Origin: Cercis canadensis
Lineage: Eukaryota; Streptophyta; Magnoliopsida; Fabales; Fabaceae
DNA length: 64,000 nucleotides
Assembly: GCA_003255065.1 (NCBI GenBank)
Contig: QAOA01003555.1
Coordinates: 139,874 to 203,873, forward strand
Direction of reading: 5' to 3'
The translations under genes and the position numbers were made by a program. Positions 1 through 10,259 of this stretch are shown here, in pieces (the stretch's first letter is position 1; each line of letters opens with the position of its first letter). The notes beneath the pieces are model-generated. The model was given only the letters and a program-made list of their open reading frames with translations, ran no database searches and was not told where the DNA came from.

Positions 1-3000
1 ATGCAGAGGTTACACATGTTGGGACAGTAGCCTTGTCAACTAATTTAGTCTTACAGCAAGTCTTATATGTTCCTTCATTTTCTTTCAATTTAATTTCTGT
101 GAGCAAGATGATTAAGGATTCTCAATGCTCTTTTGTTTTGCAAAAGGGGCATTGTTTGATCAAGGAACCTCGATGTTGGAAGACGATTGGCTTGGCTAGG
201 GAGAATGGCGGTCTTTATCATCTGGTTGCTCCTATTAGTTCACGGCAAGGAAGCTCCTTGAAGGATTCTGATGATCTTGCAGACAACACTAATGTTCCTA
301 GTCATGTTTTAGCTAATACTTCTGTAATTGGCACTGCCTTTGATTTATGGCATTATCGTTTAGGTCATGCTTCTTATGAACGCATTAAACCATTGGTAAC
401 TCATAATAAAGACATTTCTTATGACCCAAAATTTCTTTGTGATATCTGCCATCTTGCCAAGCAAAAGAGACTTTCCTTTCCAATTAGCACTTCCATTTCT
501 GCTAATTCTTTTGACTTAGTGCACATGGATATTTGGGGACCAAATGCCACTGGCTCATTAGAAGGATACAAATATTTCCTCACTATTGTCGATGACAGAA
601 GTCGATACACTTGGGTTTACATGATGAGGACCAAAAGTGAGACTAGAACACACATTCAGAATTTCTATCAGCTTGTTCTTACTCAGTTTGGGGTAAAAAT
701 CAAAGCCTTTCGTACTGATAATGGACTGGAATTCATGATGACAAACTTTTATCAGAATAATGGTATTATTCATCAAAGGAGTTGTGTTGAAACTCCTCAG
801 CAAAATGCTGTAGCCGAAAGGAAACATCAACACATCTTGAATGTGGCTAGAAGCTTATGTTTACAATCAGGCTTATCCCTTTCTCTATGGAATTATGCCA
901 TTGTTCATGCAGTGTACTTGATCAACAGAACACCCACACCCGTGTTGCAAAACCTTACTCCTTTTGAGCTTGTCTTTGGACATTCTCCAACACTTTCACA
1001 CTTGAAGGTGTTTGGCTGTTTGTGTTATGTCAAGACTCTCACTCAACATAGAAAGAAGTTTGACCCTCGTGCTAGCCGGTGCATTTTTTTGGGATACATT
1101 GCTGGTGTGAAAGGTTACAAGGTGCTAGACCTTGACACCATGTCTTTCCTTGTCTCACGAGATGTCAGTTTCTATGAACACTGTTTTCCCTTGCTTCCTT
1201 CGTCCCCTGCCACACCAGCCTCACCTGCTCCTGTTCTTCCCACAGAATCCACCATTGCAGAACCACCCTCCCTTTCTGCTCCACTCTCTTCTTCCTCATC
1301 AACCACTCACCATCTTCCTGTTCTAAGCCCTATGACTGAATTTTCCACTCCACCCTCACCAATCATTCACCATAGCTCATCCTCACCAGTCCTCCCCCAT
1401 AGCCTTGTTCCAAGCCCCATGATTGTTTCTTCCCCTCCATCTTCTTCTCCCAACCTTCTTCCTACACAAGATTTACTGCCAACCAGAAAATCCACTCGTA
1501 TCAGGCACCCTCCAACATACCTTCAAGATTTTCATGCCTCCATTAACTGTGTCATCTCTACAGCTGCCATCAAACATCCCTTGTCCAAGGTTCTTTCTTA
1601 TTCTCATTTATCTCCTACAGATAGGTTCTTTGCTCTCAATGTCACCGCTCATGTTGAACCCACAACCTATGAGGAAGCTATCAAATATCCTTGTTGGCAG
1701 GAGGCTATGAATGCCGAATTACATGCTCTTGAGCAGAATAACACTTGGGTTCTTACACCTCTTCCAAGGGGCAAGCATGCTGTTGGGTGTAAGTGGGTAT
1801 ACAGAATTAAATATAAAGCAAATGGCACCATTGAACGCTATAAGGCCAGACTTGTGGCCAAGGGATACACTCAAGAGGCAGGGATTGATTATTTTGACAC
1901 CTTTTCCCCTGTTGCTCGAATGACTACAGTTCGCACTCTTCTTGCTTTGGCTGCTATTAAAGGATGGCATGTTGAACAACTTGATGAGGAAGTGTATATG
2001 ACTGTGCCTCCAGGACTGCCATCCACAGCTCCTTCAATGGCTTACAGGTTACAGAAATCCATTTATGGTTTAAAACAAGCCAGTCGACAATGGCATTGTA
2101 AGCTTTCTCAAGCTTTATATTCCCAAGGTTTCAAACCTGCTTCTTCTGATTCTTCAGTTTTTATTAAGCAAACTCCTTCTAGCTTCCTTGTTTTATTGGT
2201 CTATGTTGATGATGTGATCCTAGCCAGTGACAACAAGCATGCCATTGATGATATCAAGGCTTTTCTGGACTCCACCTTCAAGATCAAGGATCTTGGTCCT
2301 CTGCGTTATTTTTTGGGCATAGAGGTGAATCGTTCCAGTGAGGGCATTACTTTATGTCAAAGGAAATACACTCTCCAATTGCTCTCTGATGCAGGTTTTC
2401 TTGCTTGTAAACCTGCTAAGTCTCCCCTTGCTGCTGGTACTGTTCTCACATCTACTGATGGTACACCTCTTCCTGATTCTTCAGAATATAGGAGGTTAAT
2501 TGGTAGATTGCTTTACTTGACTAACACACGGCCAGATATCACTTATGCCGTTCAACAACTGTCTCAGTTTGTTGATAAACCCTCTGATATACATCAGCAG
2601 TGTGCCCACAGGGTTCTTCGCTTCCTCAAAGCTAATCCCGGGAAAGGCATCCTTCTTCCCTCTACTTCCTCATTGCAGTTAAAGGCCTTTTCTGATTCTG
2701 ACTGGGCCACTTGCCCTGAAACTCGCAAGTCCATTACTGGTTTTTTGCATTTTCCTTGGCCAATCTCTCATTTCTTGGAAATCCAAGAAGCAAACTACTG
2801 TTTCTCGCTCCAGTTCCGAAGCAGAATATCGAGCTTTGGCTTCAACTACATGCGAAATTCAATGGCTTCTGTACATGCTCCAGGATTTTGGTATTCATCC
2901 TCTTCCTGCTCTCTTATTTTGTGATAATCAATCTGCTATTCATATTGCTCACAACCCCATTTTTCATGAGCGCACCAAACACCTTGAGATTGATTGTCAC

Positions 3001-3390
3001 ATTGTTAGAGAACGAGTACAATCTGGTGTTCTTAAGCTCTTACCAGTTGACACTTCTCAACAGCTTGCTGATTGTTTCACTAAAGCTCTTGCCTCTCCAC
3101 GTCTCCATGCTATTACTTCCAAGTTGCAACTTCATTATCCATTCCGTCCACCTTTAGGGGGGTGTATTAGAGATTATAACCAGCATGCACGTCAGTAAAC
3201 ATGCATGAGTTACACTCGTGTTTGTTTTTTTAATATTTTAGCTATATATAAATATAGCTCAGACATGTTACTGTTTTCTTTTTAATATTTTAGCTATATA
3301 AATATAGCTCAGCTGTACTGTACAAGATCAATCAATCTTATCAATCATTTGAATATATTTTTCTTTCCTTCTTTTCCGCAAATCTGTTAA
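1..3390 (+). mobile_element. Ty1/copia LTR retrotransposon, 3' part (left end outside window)
   Basis: Reading along the plus strand the polyprotein shows the pre-integrase zinc region (HYRLGHAS, near 350-460), the integrase core (HMDIWGP near 520; RTDNGLEF near 715), the copia-type reverse transcriptase (CKWVYRIK near 1790; YVDDVILAS near 2205) and RNase H (FSDSDWA near 2690; ADCFTKAL near 3070). A purine tract at 3153-3162 precedes the 3' LTR, which begins TGTATTAG at 3163 and ends near 3390. Gag, the primer site and the 5' LTR are beyond the left edge. The coding part is long and mostly open, with about one or two breaks, which suggests a fairly young fossil. It lies in a chain of LTR copies that reaches the LINE piece at 4351. 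Confidence 0.93.
3163..3390 (+). repeat. 3' LTR of the copia element
   Basis: Starts TGTATTAG directly after the purine tract and ends near AATCTGTTA. Inside it a unit of about 50 bp, carrying TTTTAATATTTTAGCTATAT, is present twice. The LTR copies at 3491 and 4086 carry three such units, so LTRs of this family differ by whole internal repeat units. Confidence 0.8.
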
Positions 3391-3490
3391 CCTGAGTTAC
3401 AATTTTAGCCCAGTATTCTCATTTACTCCACTCTATAAATTGGCGCTCCTAGCTTTCACTTAGACACCCAAACCTAGAAAGTAAAACCAA

Positions 3491-3707
3491 GTGTTTCTTT
3501 TTTTAATATTTTAGCTTATATAGCTCTGACGTGTTATTGTTCCTTTTTAATATTTTAGCTATATATAAATATAGCTCAGACATGTTACTGTTTTCTTTTT
3601 AATATTTTAGCTGTATAAATATAGCTCAGCTGTACTGTGCAAAATCAATCAATCTTATCAATCATTTGAATATATTTTTCTTTCCTTCTTTTCTGCAAAT
3701 CTGTTAT
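3491..3707 (+). repeat. LTR fragment, same copia family
   Basis: Repeats most of the 3' LTR, from the first TTTCTTTTTTTAATATT block to AATCTGTTA, with three internal units instead of two. Its first part is missing. About 100 bp of unrelated sequence (3391-3490) separates it from the 3' LTR; nothing codes there. Confidence 0.75.
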
Positions 3708-3862
3708 ATTTGGTCTTTATATTTTCATAAAATCAGCAGTTCTGGTCCTTCCCTTAGTGTACTGTTAAAAACTTAACAGAAAATGTTGATATAACATTAA
3801 AAAATTAATTTTTGATTCCAAATCAGTAATTTAAATGCATATAACATGCACATAACTCTATA

Positions 3863-4084
3863 TATTCAATCTGCAAGATTGGGATGCACATGTCTATGGT
3901 CGTCAATTGATGCAAATGACTCAAGTCAGCAAGATTAGCATTTTGACTTTGTTCTGTCTGCCCTTCAGCCTCCCACTGGATTGAATTGTTTCACATATAC
4001 AACTCTTCCAAACTATTCAACCTTGATACTACGTTAGATGGGATCACTTTAAGTTTTGAGCAATTACTTATGGCAAGCAATTGT
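3863..4084 (-). pseudogene. NBS-LRR (CC-type) disease resistance gene fragment, LRR region
   Basis: The minus strand, read leftward from 4083, gives about 74 codons in one frame with a single stop: LQLLAISNCSKLKVIPSNVV, then LNSLEELYM, then QWEAEG, then LADLSHLHQLTTIDM. This spacing of leucines, with NCSKLKVIP and SLEELYM, is the pattern of LRRs in rosid CC-NBS-LRR resistance proteins. No NB-ARC or other LRR is visible next to it. The fragment lies between two LTR copies, so it is either the original target DNA or was carried there by rearrangement. The family assignment is from recall of the motif pattern, not a search. Confidence 0.7.
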
Positions 4085-4085
4085 A

Positions 4086-4350
4086 AGATTATAACCAGCA
4101 TGCACGTCAGTAAACATGCATGAGTTACACTGGTGTTTCTTTTTTTAATATTTTAGCTTATATAGCTCTGACGTGTTACTGTTCCTTTTTAATATTTTAG
4201 CTATATATAAATATAGCTCAGACATGTTACTGTTGTCTTTTTAATATTTTAGCTATATAAATATAGCTCAGCTGTACTGTGCAAGATAAATCAATCTTAT
4301 CAATCATTTGAATATATTTTTCCTTCCTTCTTTTCCGCAAATCTGTTAAC
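4086..4350 (+). repeat. LTR copy, same copia family, abutting a LINE piece
   Basis: Starts at AGATTATAACCAGC, eight bases inside the LTR start, and ends at CTGTTAAC. It carries three internal units. Its right edge meets the LINE at CCATAAATG, a position that is uninterrupted in the second unit copy (near 13088), so the LTR chain inserted into or recombined with the LINE after the units had duplicated. Confidence 0.75.
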
Positions 4351-4440
4351 CCATAAATGTCTTAGCGTCACTACCTCTTCACATTCAGATCGTATGGGAA
4401 GGACATTCTTGCCCACTCTGATTTTATTCCTTCTAGCCCA
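4351..4440 (-). mobile_element. 5'-end piece of the LINE copy in unit 1
   Basis: About 90 bp nearly identical to 13089-13179, the upstream end of the LINE insertion described there. The rest of this LINE copy was displaced by the LTR chain or lies outside the window. It is followed by the LINE target sequence TAATGGAAATGC at 4441-4452. Confidence 0.8.
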
Positions 4441-4903
4441 TAATGGAAATGCTTGAACCATGTATAATTATGGACTCAACCATGGATGATATTAATTTGG
4501 AAGAAATGTATTTTAGACTTATTAAATGTCAATATATAATTAATGACGTGAATTCATGGATGATACTCTATAAAGGAAAATATATATTTTAGCCATTAAT
4601 ATATATTTTTTGGGTTTGAGGTAATGTTGCTGGGTGCTGCTATATTTTGAAGTTGATTGATGAGCACAATCACCATTTATTGTCAGCAAATTTTGACGGG
4701 GATGCTACGTTCACATAGGGAATTGATTAATGTTCATATAGCCCAAATACATAGTATTCGGAGGGCTGGCATCAAAGCACCATATTTGGATTGTTTGTCA
4801 GACTTTCTGGTGGCTATTAACTGGTAGGGTTTACGGGGAGAGATGTGTATATTTATTAGCATTTTTATTTTTATTTTTGAGCTTTATGATATTAAACTTT
4901 TAA

Positions 4904-5280
4904 GGTTTAAATATATTACAAATTCCTATAGTTTTGATAAATTTTGAATTATGTTCTTATAATTTTTTTTTCTCTTTTATGGTCCTTATAGTTAAATTTT
5001 TTTTTAATTGAATCTTTATCGTCATCCCAAATTATAAATTTGTTAGTTTAGTGTTGACAATACAAACAACTTATTTATGTGACAATAAAAAAAATTAACA
5101 TGGCACTAAAATAGCACAAAAATTGTCACCTCATCAATTTTTTTATGCACTTTTTTTAGTCAAAATTTGATAAGATGACAATTTTTGTGCCACTGCCACT
5201 TTGACACAACGTTAACTTTTTTTATTGTCACATAGACAAGTCGTTTGCTATGTTATAAAAACTTGCAGTACATTTAAACC
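4904..5280. mobile_element. MITE, Mutator-like (9-bp target duplication)
   Basis: Terminal inverted repeat beginning GGTTTAAATRTA on both ends, flanked by AACTTTTAA on the left and AAATTTTAA on the right (8 of 9 equal). The same MITE is in unit copy 2 (13643-14018). The partial fourth unit has the uninterrupted site AAATTTTAA at 44081-44089, which confirms the ends. It has no coding content. Confidence 0.75.
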
Positions 5281-5334
5281 AAATTTTAAAGTCTTCAAAA
5301 AATGTATCAAATATTCTTTGTATTTGAGGACGTG

Positions 5335-5406
5335 TGTTGATATAAAATCATTCAAGAGTTTTCACTTAAAAGCTTATAAGCTTTTGGATTAAATCGATTA
5401 TTAACA
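5335..5406 (+). repeat. TRIM LTR remnant, unit copy 1
   Basis: Starts TGTTGATATAAAATC and ends ATTAACA. It corresponds to the right LTR of the complete TRIM at 25395-25648 and is followed by the same ATAATG flank. The left part of the TRIM is missing in this copy and in copy 2 (near 14076-14147). Confidence 0.65.
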
Positions 5407-5824
5407 ATAATGTTCTTGCAATCCTGTAGCAGGAATGAAGAAAGTGAAAGATGACAGAGAGAAGGTTTATGAGTACAAGGGGAATTGATCATGTCCGACC
5501 TCAATATATATAGCTAGACTACTTATTCTAAATAATTAAAACTTGGATTTACGAAGTGTAAGTTAGGAAATTGATAGCAGCCCGACTACAGAACCAGCTT
5601 CTGAGCTTGCATATTTTGCGTTGGAAGTTTTTTTTTTTTTTTCTCTAACTCTTCTTTTTATTGTAAGTCTTACAAATAATGTGGTTTTCACCATATAAAG
5701 TATCTTCAATTACTAGGAGCATGACCAATGAAGCAAATTTGTCATCCTTCCAAGCTTTTTAGGTTAACTCGTGTAATGGACCAATTTGCTCTAGACTCTG
5801 CCTTAAATCAGATATCAATTATTG

Positions 5825-6112
5825 CTTTTGACTTAGAGGCTTAGAGGAAGAAGAGCAGAAAAACTAAAAGCTATATGAAGCAAATATTGTTCTTGCTCTC
5901 TCTTACTTTTTTCATTCATCTTAGTTGCTATAAATACACCAAAGTTATTAGTACATGCCCATACCTAGACCATACCACACCATACTAGTCAACAACAACT
6001 ATTTCAGCTTATCTAAACTAGCAAGCAACATACCACATCAACATCAGATTTGTTACATAAACAAGAGGAACTATTTCCTAACTTAAATATAGAAAAATCT
6101 CATAGTTGAACA
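5825..6112 (-). repeat. Solo copia LTR, unit copy 1
   Basis: Nearly the same as the two LTRs of the short copia element in unit copy 3 (26069-26360 and 28315-28599), and at the same place in the unit. A single LTR here and in copy 2, but two LTRs with internal DNA in copy 3, indicates LTR-LTR recombination before units 1 and 2 split. The edge toward 5825 is eroded by about a dozen bases. Confidence 0.8.
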
Positions 6113-6992
6113 TTATCTCTATTTTGTCATTCTTTCAGTTATGATAAACCATAGTTATTAAGTTCGTTACACCCTTCGTGAACTGTGTTTTGAGTTCAGC
6201 GTTCTAAATTGTGGTACGGGTACAAAATTAGAGGTTCACATATAAAAATGAATGTAGAACCTTTTGGTTACCCCGATTTTCCTTATTGTATTCAATATTA
6301 TTAATTTTTATCTAATGTTTTATAGCTTAAGTATGTTTATAGGGTAAAGGTGCTGGGGAGTGATCAACATAATTCTCAGTTGCTCTCCAATGTTGGTATC
6401 TTCTGCCAACTCCTTCATACTATTTACTTTGTTTCCTAACAATCTTCCTGTTTTGCAGATTGGTAGATGCCACTTGAGGAATAGGAATCACAAATGAGTT
6501 CTGCATTTTCTATGTCTTCTAATAGGCAAGGGCAAATCTGTACGTGGGACAACCAAATGAGGTGGTAATGGCCTAGAGCTAAGCATAATTCTTGATCTGA
6601 TATCTGTGGCAAAACATGTAAGTGAGCAGCTAATTAATAAAGAAATTGGGTTCTTAAATAGCTGCTGCTGAAGCTGAAGATGAATCATGACAAAGTTGAA
6701 CCTGTGATAACTAATATGTGTTGTACGCAAATACAACATACAACTATGGCACATAAAAATTCTAAAACTTAATAAAAAGGATTAATGAAGAAAAACAGCA
6801 AGTGATCAATTCCTAACCTGTAACACGCAAAGTATTTAGAATTACGTAATATACAAATTTCATTGTATATATAGTTATTCATTCTCACAATATTCAACAC
6901 AAGAAAGAAGAATTACAAACCAACAACAACAAGGGAGTAATCAAGGATCGGCCACATGAGTTGATTCATTTGATAAATTACAGCAATGCTAG

Positions 6993-8493
6993 CTACCATC
7001 TATTTCCACCTGTACTTGATTTGATCTCTCTATTCTTCCTACCAAATAGACGTGCAAGTATTAATTTCAAAATGAAAAAAGTTGTAACTGTACCTCCAAT
7101 AAAGATGATAGGAACGAAGAGAACATCTGAGACACCAGAGGGAGGCCTTATGACAGCCATAGAAAACAAAAAGCCAAACACAAAGTACACAAGTGGAAAG
7201 ATCAGCAGCAGTCTGAGTCCCCCAGCAGCTGGCAGTAGAATATAGATTGCAAGAGCTGATGCTAAAAGGGCCAAAGTATTGATGGCCCAGAAGAGATGGA
7301 AACTGACGATGCCCATGACCACTGTCCCCGGTAGTTTTAAGTCAATGGTTGTATTGCTCAAATTAGTGTCTGCCTCAGCCTGATAAACTCCACCAGGGGG
7401 ACTAAGTGCTGCTTGATTGGTGCTTGTTGCAACAAGAACAGCAACTACCAATAAAATGTTGCGAGTCTCATTTGTTATACTCTCTCTAAGGCGATTTATT
7501 TTAGTGTTTATATTTTTTATAATGTGCCCATGAATTATTTTGTCCTCTCTTAATAATGTTTCTGCAAGGGTTGGAGTAGAGAGAATCGAGTCACCACATA
7601 AGGCTTTAGCACTATGTAATATATTTTTAATTTTTACTATGTTAACATCATCTTGGTTCTGATTCTCCACTATGTCCAAGGCCGTCAATTCCGCTAAATT
7701 CTTGGCATTTAAATTGATCTTACCTTGTATCAACAATTGAACCATCTGTGTAAGAATAAGTCAATCCACAATGATATTGCGAATAATTCTCTCTATATTT
7801 TTTCTTATTATGTGATTTTTGCAAAAAAGAAAAAGGATCCTTAAACTATGGTACCTGGGGATTTGTGTCGTTTCGGCCCACTAAAACGTGTAAAGTGGTA
7901 TTGCCATCCTCATCCTTCCAGTTCAGCATCGAGTTTTGTACATCTAAAGCACCTGTTTTGCAATTATTCTTAAGCCAACGAACCAAGATCTTAAGAGCCT
8001 CAAACTGTCCATGTTTCACAGCAATATGCAGAGCAGTCTCACTTTGAACTGTCACATCCTCAATTGATTCTGGGCAAGCTGATAGGAATTCAGCTAAAAG
8101 CTCAACTGTTCCAGCTTTACTCACCAAATGCAAAGGTGTAAGGCCATCTTTGCCTTTGACTCGGATAACATCTTTATTTATGTCTACAAAGCGACGCACT
8201 ATACTAGGATTGGGGTGTTCTAGAGCAAGGTGCATGGGGCTTAAACCACACTCGTTTAACTTCAAAGCAAATGAAGGTTTTAATCTCATAATCTCGGTAG
8301 CAAATCTGATTTTCCCAGCAGCAGCAGCAACGTGCAAAGGAGTGTGAATAAACGGTATGGCATCTATACGTTCCAAAGCATATGGATCCACCTGAATCTG
8401 TGTGTAGAGCAAGTCTGTGCTATCTGCTTCAGCAGCTGCTTTCAGGTTTTCATTCATCATATGATCAAAGACGAGATGAGGCAATTGAAACAT
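6993..8493 (-). CDS. Ankyrin repeat-PGG domain membrane protein (ITN1/ACD6/BDA1-type), 2 exons
   Basis: Exon 1 is 8493-7855 and exon 2 is 7745-6993; intron 7854-7746 has GT at 7854 and AG at 7746. The product is 463 residues. Residues about 40-230 form roughly five ankyrin repeats (HTPLHVAAAAGK, GLTPLHLVSKAG, ETALHIAVKHG, GNTTLHVLVGR). From about residue 308 comes the PGG domain (RNILLVVAVLVAT, then ALSPPGGVYQ), followed by three further hydrophobic segments, ending in a basic tail (GRKNREIK). Family members are plant plasma membrane proteins tied to defence or salt signalling; the exact role of this one is unknown. The start at FQLPHL is chosen because copy 3 has the same ATG as its first in-frame Met. 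The upstream in-frame extension in this copy is not conserved. This is the only copy in the window without a visible lesion. Confidence 0.9.
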
Positions 8494-10259
8494 GTTGATT
8501 TGAGTTGGAATTTGAAATGTGAAGGGGAAAGGAATGTGAAAAGAAATATATGGAACAAGCTTCTTCCTTTGCTCCTCTCTTTCCTGTTCTAGTCTGTCCT
8601 GAAACTCACAAAGACACATGAATTTTGTTTTGTTTCGTTTTTTTTCCTTTCTCAATCTTTTTACCTACAAGCTTCTAATCTGTGTGTAGAATTCAACCGT
8701 AACAGAAGTAGAAAAATTGACCAACCAACCTATGTTTAATGCAATACAGAAGAAAGCTGTAATTTGCTGTCCACGCCTTCACCTCATCCTTATTAGTTGT
8801 TATACCTGTTTTGTAAAATAGTGATGTTATTAAGTGCAATGAATTTTAGGGAAAGCATAGAACAAATCAATTTACATGATAAATGGAATTATAATTATAA
8901 GATTAAAAGAGTTCAAATAGTTGCTCAAATCAAAGAAATGTGGGCATGTGTAGTATAATAAGACATGCAGGGATGGGAGTTGTTGTGGGGCCAAGAGACA
9001 CACGTCTAATGAAATATTTGAACAACAATAAAAATAAAAATAAAACTTAGGTACAAGTTAAATATCAAAACTATTTATATGATATAAAAATTCAGAATGA
9101 GTAGAAAATAAAGAAAAGATTAATTATCCTTCAACTAAGTTATGCATCATAACTCTTATCCTATGTATTGCATTCTTATGTATACCAAAAAAAATTAATA
9201 ATTTAAATTAATTAAGGGTTAAAAGTATATTCATTAATATTATGGGTTACTACAAAAGTTAAAGTTTCTTAGCAACAAACTGATTGAATATTCTCTTTCT
9301 TATTGGAATCCATTCCATAGTTCTATCAACATCACTAAATTTATTTACTAATACCTAGGTTCACATGCTCATAATAAAAAAATATGCCTATGGGGTCTCG
9401 AGTTTTGAAAAACATAATTGTTTTAACATATTGAGGCAATTCAACTCAAGTGGTAGAAATATGATAATGGTAACTTTAACATTAATGGAGGGTATACCAA
9501 AACTTTAAGAACTTATGATCACATGAGCACCAAAACAGTAAAATATTCTCTTTCCCATTGGTAACCATTTTATAGCTTAATCACGACTCCATCACTAAAC
9601 CCAATTACCTTATTACATTTTCAGTTTCACCACCCACTAAGTAATTACATTGTTATGTTATTAATCCATTTTGGTTTTGGGTACTTCATTCTTATAGATC
9701 AAAACCATAGAATTTTTTTTATCTATCCCAAATGGGTTTTCTTGTCTTGATTGATGCAAAAGAGAGAGTAAGGAGGTCAAAGATGATTTATGAATCTAAA
9801 AATAAAGATGGACTTAGACGAGCAAAAAAGAGAATGATATATATTGTAAAATGGGCTAATAATTAACAATGGAAACACAAACTTACTAACCTTATCATTG
9901 AAATAATGTTGCAATGCGCCCTTCACGTCTTCAGGAAGTAGATAAAGGACTAGTTTCTGGCCACAACACATCAAGTAAACATTGAAGAGCGAAAATAATA
10001 GAATTTCCTTTTTTTTTTTAATTTAAATTTTTTATTTCTTTTCCAGGTAGCTGAAGAAACAAAGACAAGTAAATCGAATCACAGAACTGCTTTTTTTCGT
10101 TTTTTCTTTTCTCAGGTGGTTCAAGTACCAATGATAGTAAAGTGAATCACATAACTAGAAGAAGAAATACGAGTTTTAGATAAAGTAATCCAAAGAAGAA
10201 AGGAGAGGAAGGAAAGGCAGAGAGTTAAATGGTTTCAGATTTTGTGTGGATCACAGAAC
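8494..10259. promoter_or_regulatory. Upstream region of the ankyrin-PGG gene (conserved with copy 3)
   Basis: About 1.75 kb, AT-rich, and closely similar to 40955-42500 upstream of copy 3. Differences are small indels; copy 1 has about 130 extra bases near 9950-10130. A stretch near 9890-9970 has a possible splice donor and could be a 5' untranslated exon, but this is not shown. No other gene was recognised. Confidence 0.55.

Larger units (their letters stand above)
4441..6992. repeat. Repeat unit copy 1: 3' flank of the ankyrin gene
   Basis: Matches 13180-15732 nearly base for base, parts of 25649-29084 and 38795-39460 (copy 3), and 43281-44090 (copy 4). Within it are a MITE (4904-5280), a TRIM LTR remnant (5335-5406) and a solo copia LTR (5825-6112). 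The remaining 6113-6992 holds short open frames conserved between copies, but no family was recognised and it is best read as 3' untranslated or intergenic DNA. Confidence 0.85.

Noticed and set aside
6961-7245. Plus-strand open frame over the ankyrin 3' exon, repeated in the other copies
   Set aside because: It is the antisense shadow of the PGG-domain exon and has no features of its own.
8494-8655. Longer N terminus for the ankyrin-PGG protein starting at 8655
   Set aside because: The extension is not kept in copy 3, whose frame begins at the Met before FQLPHL.
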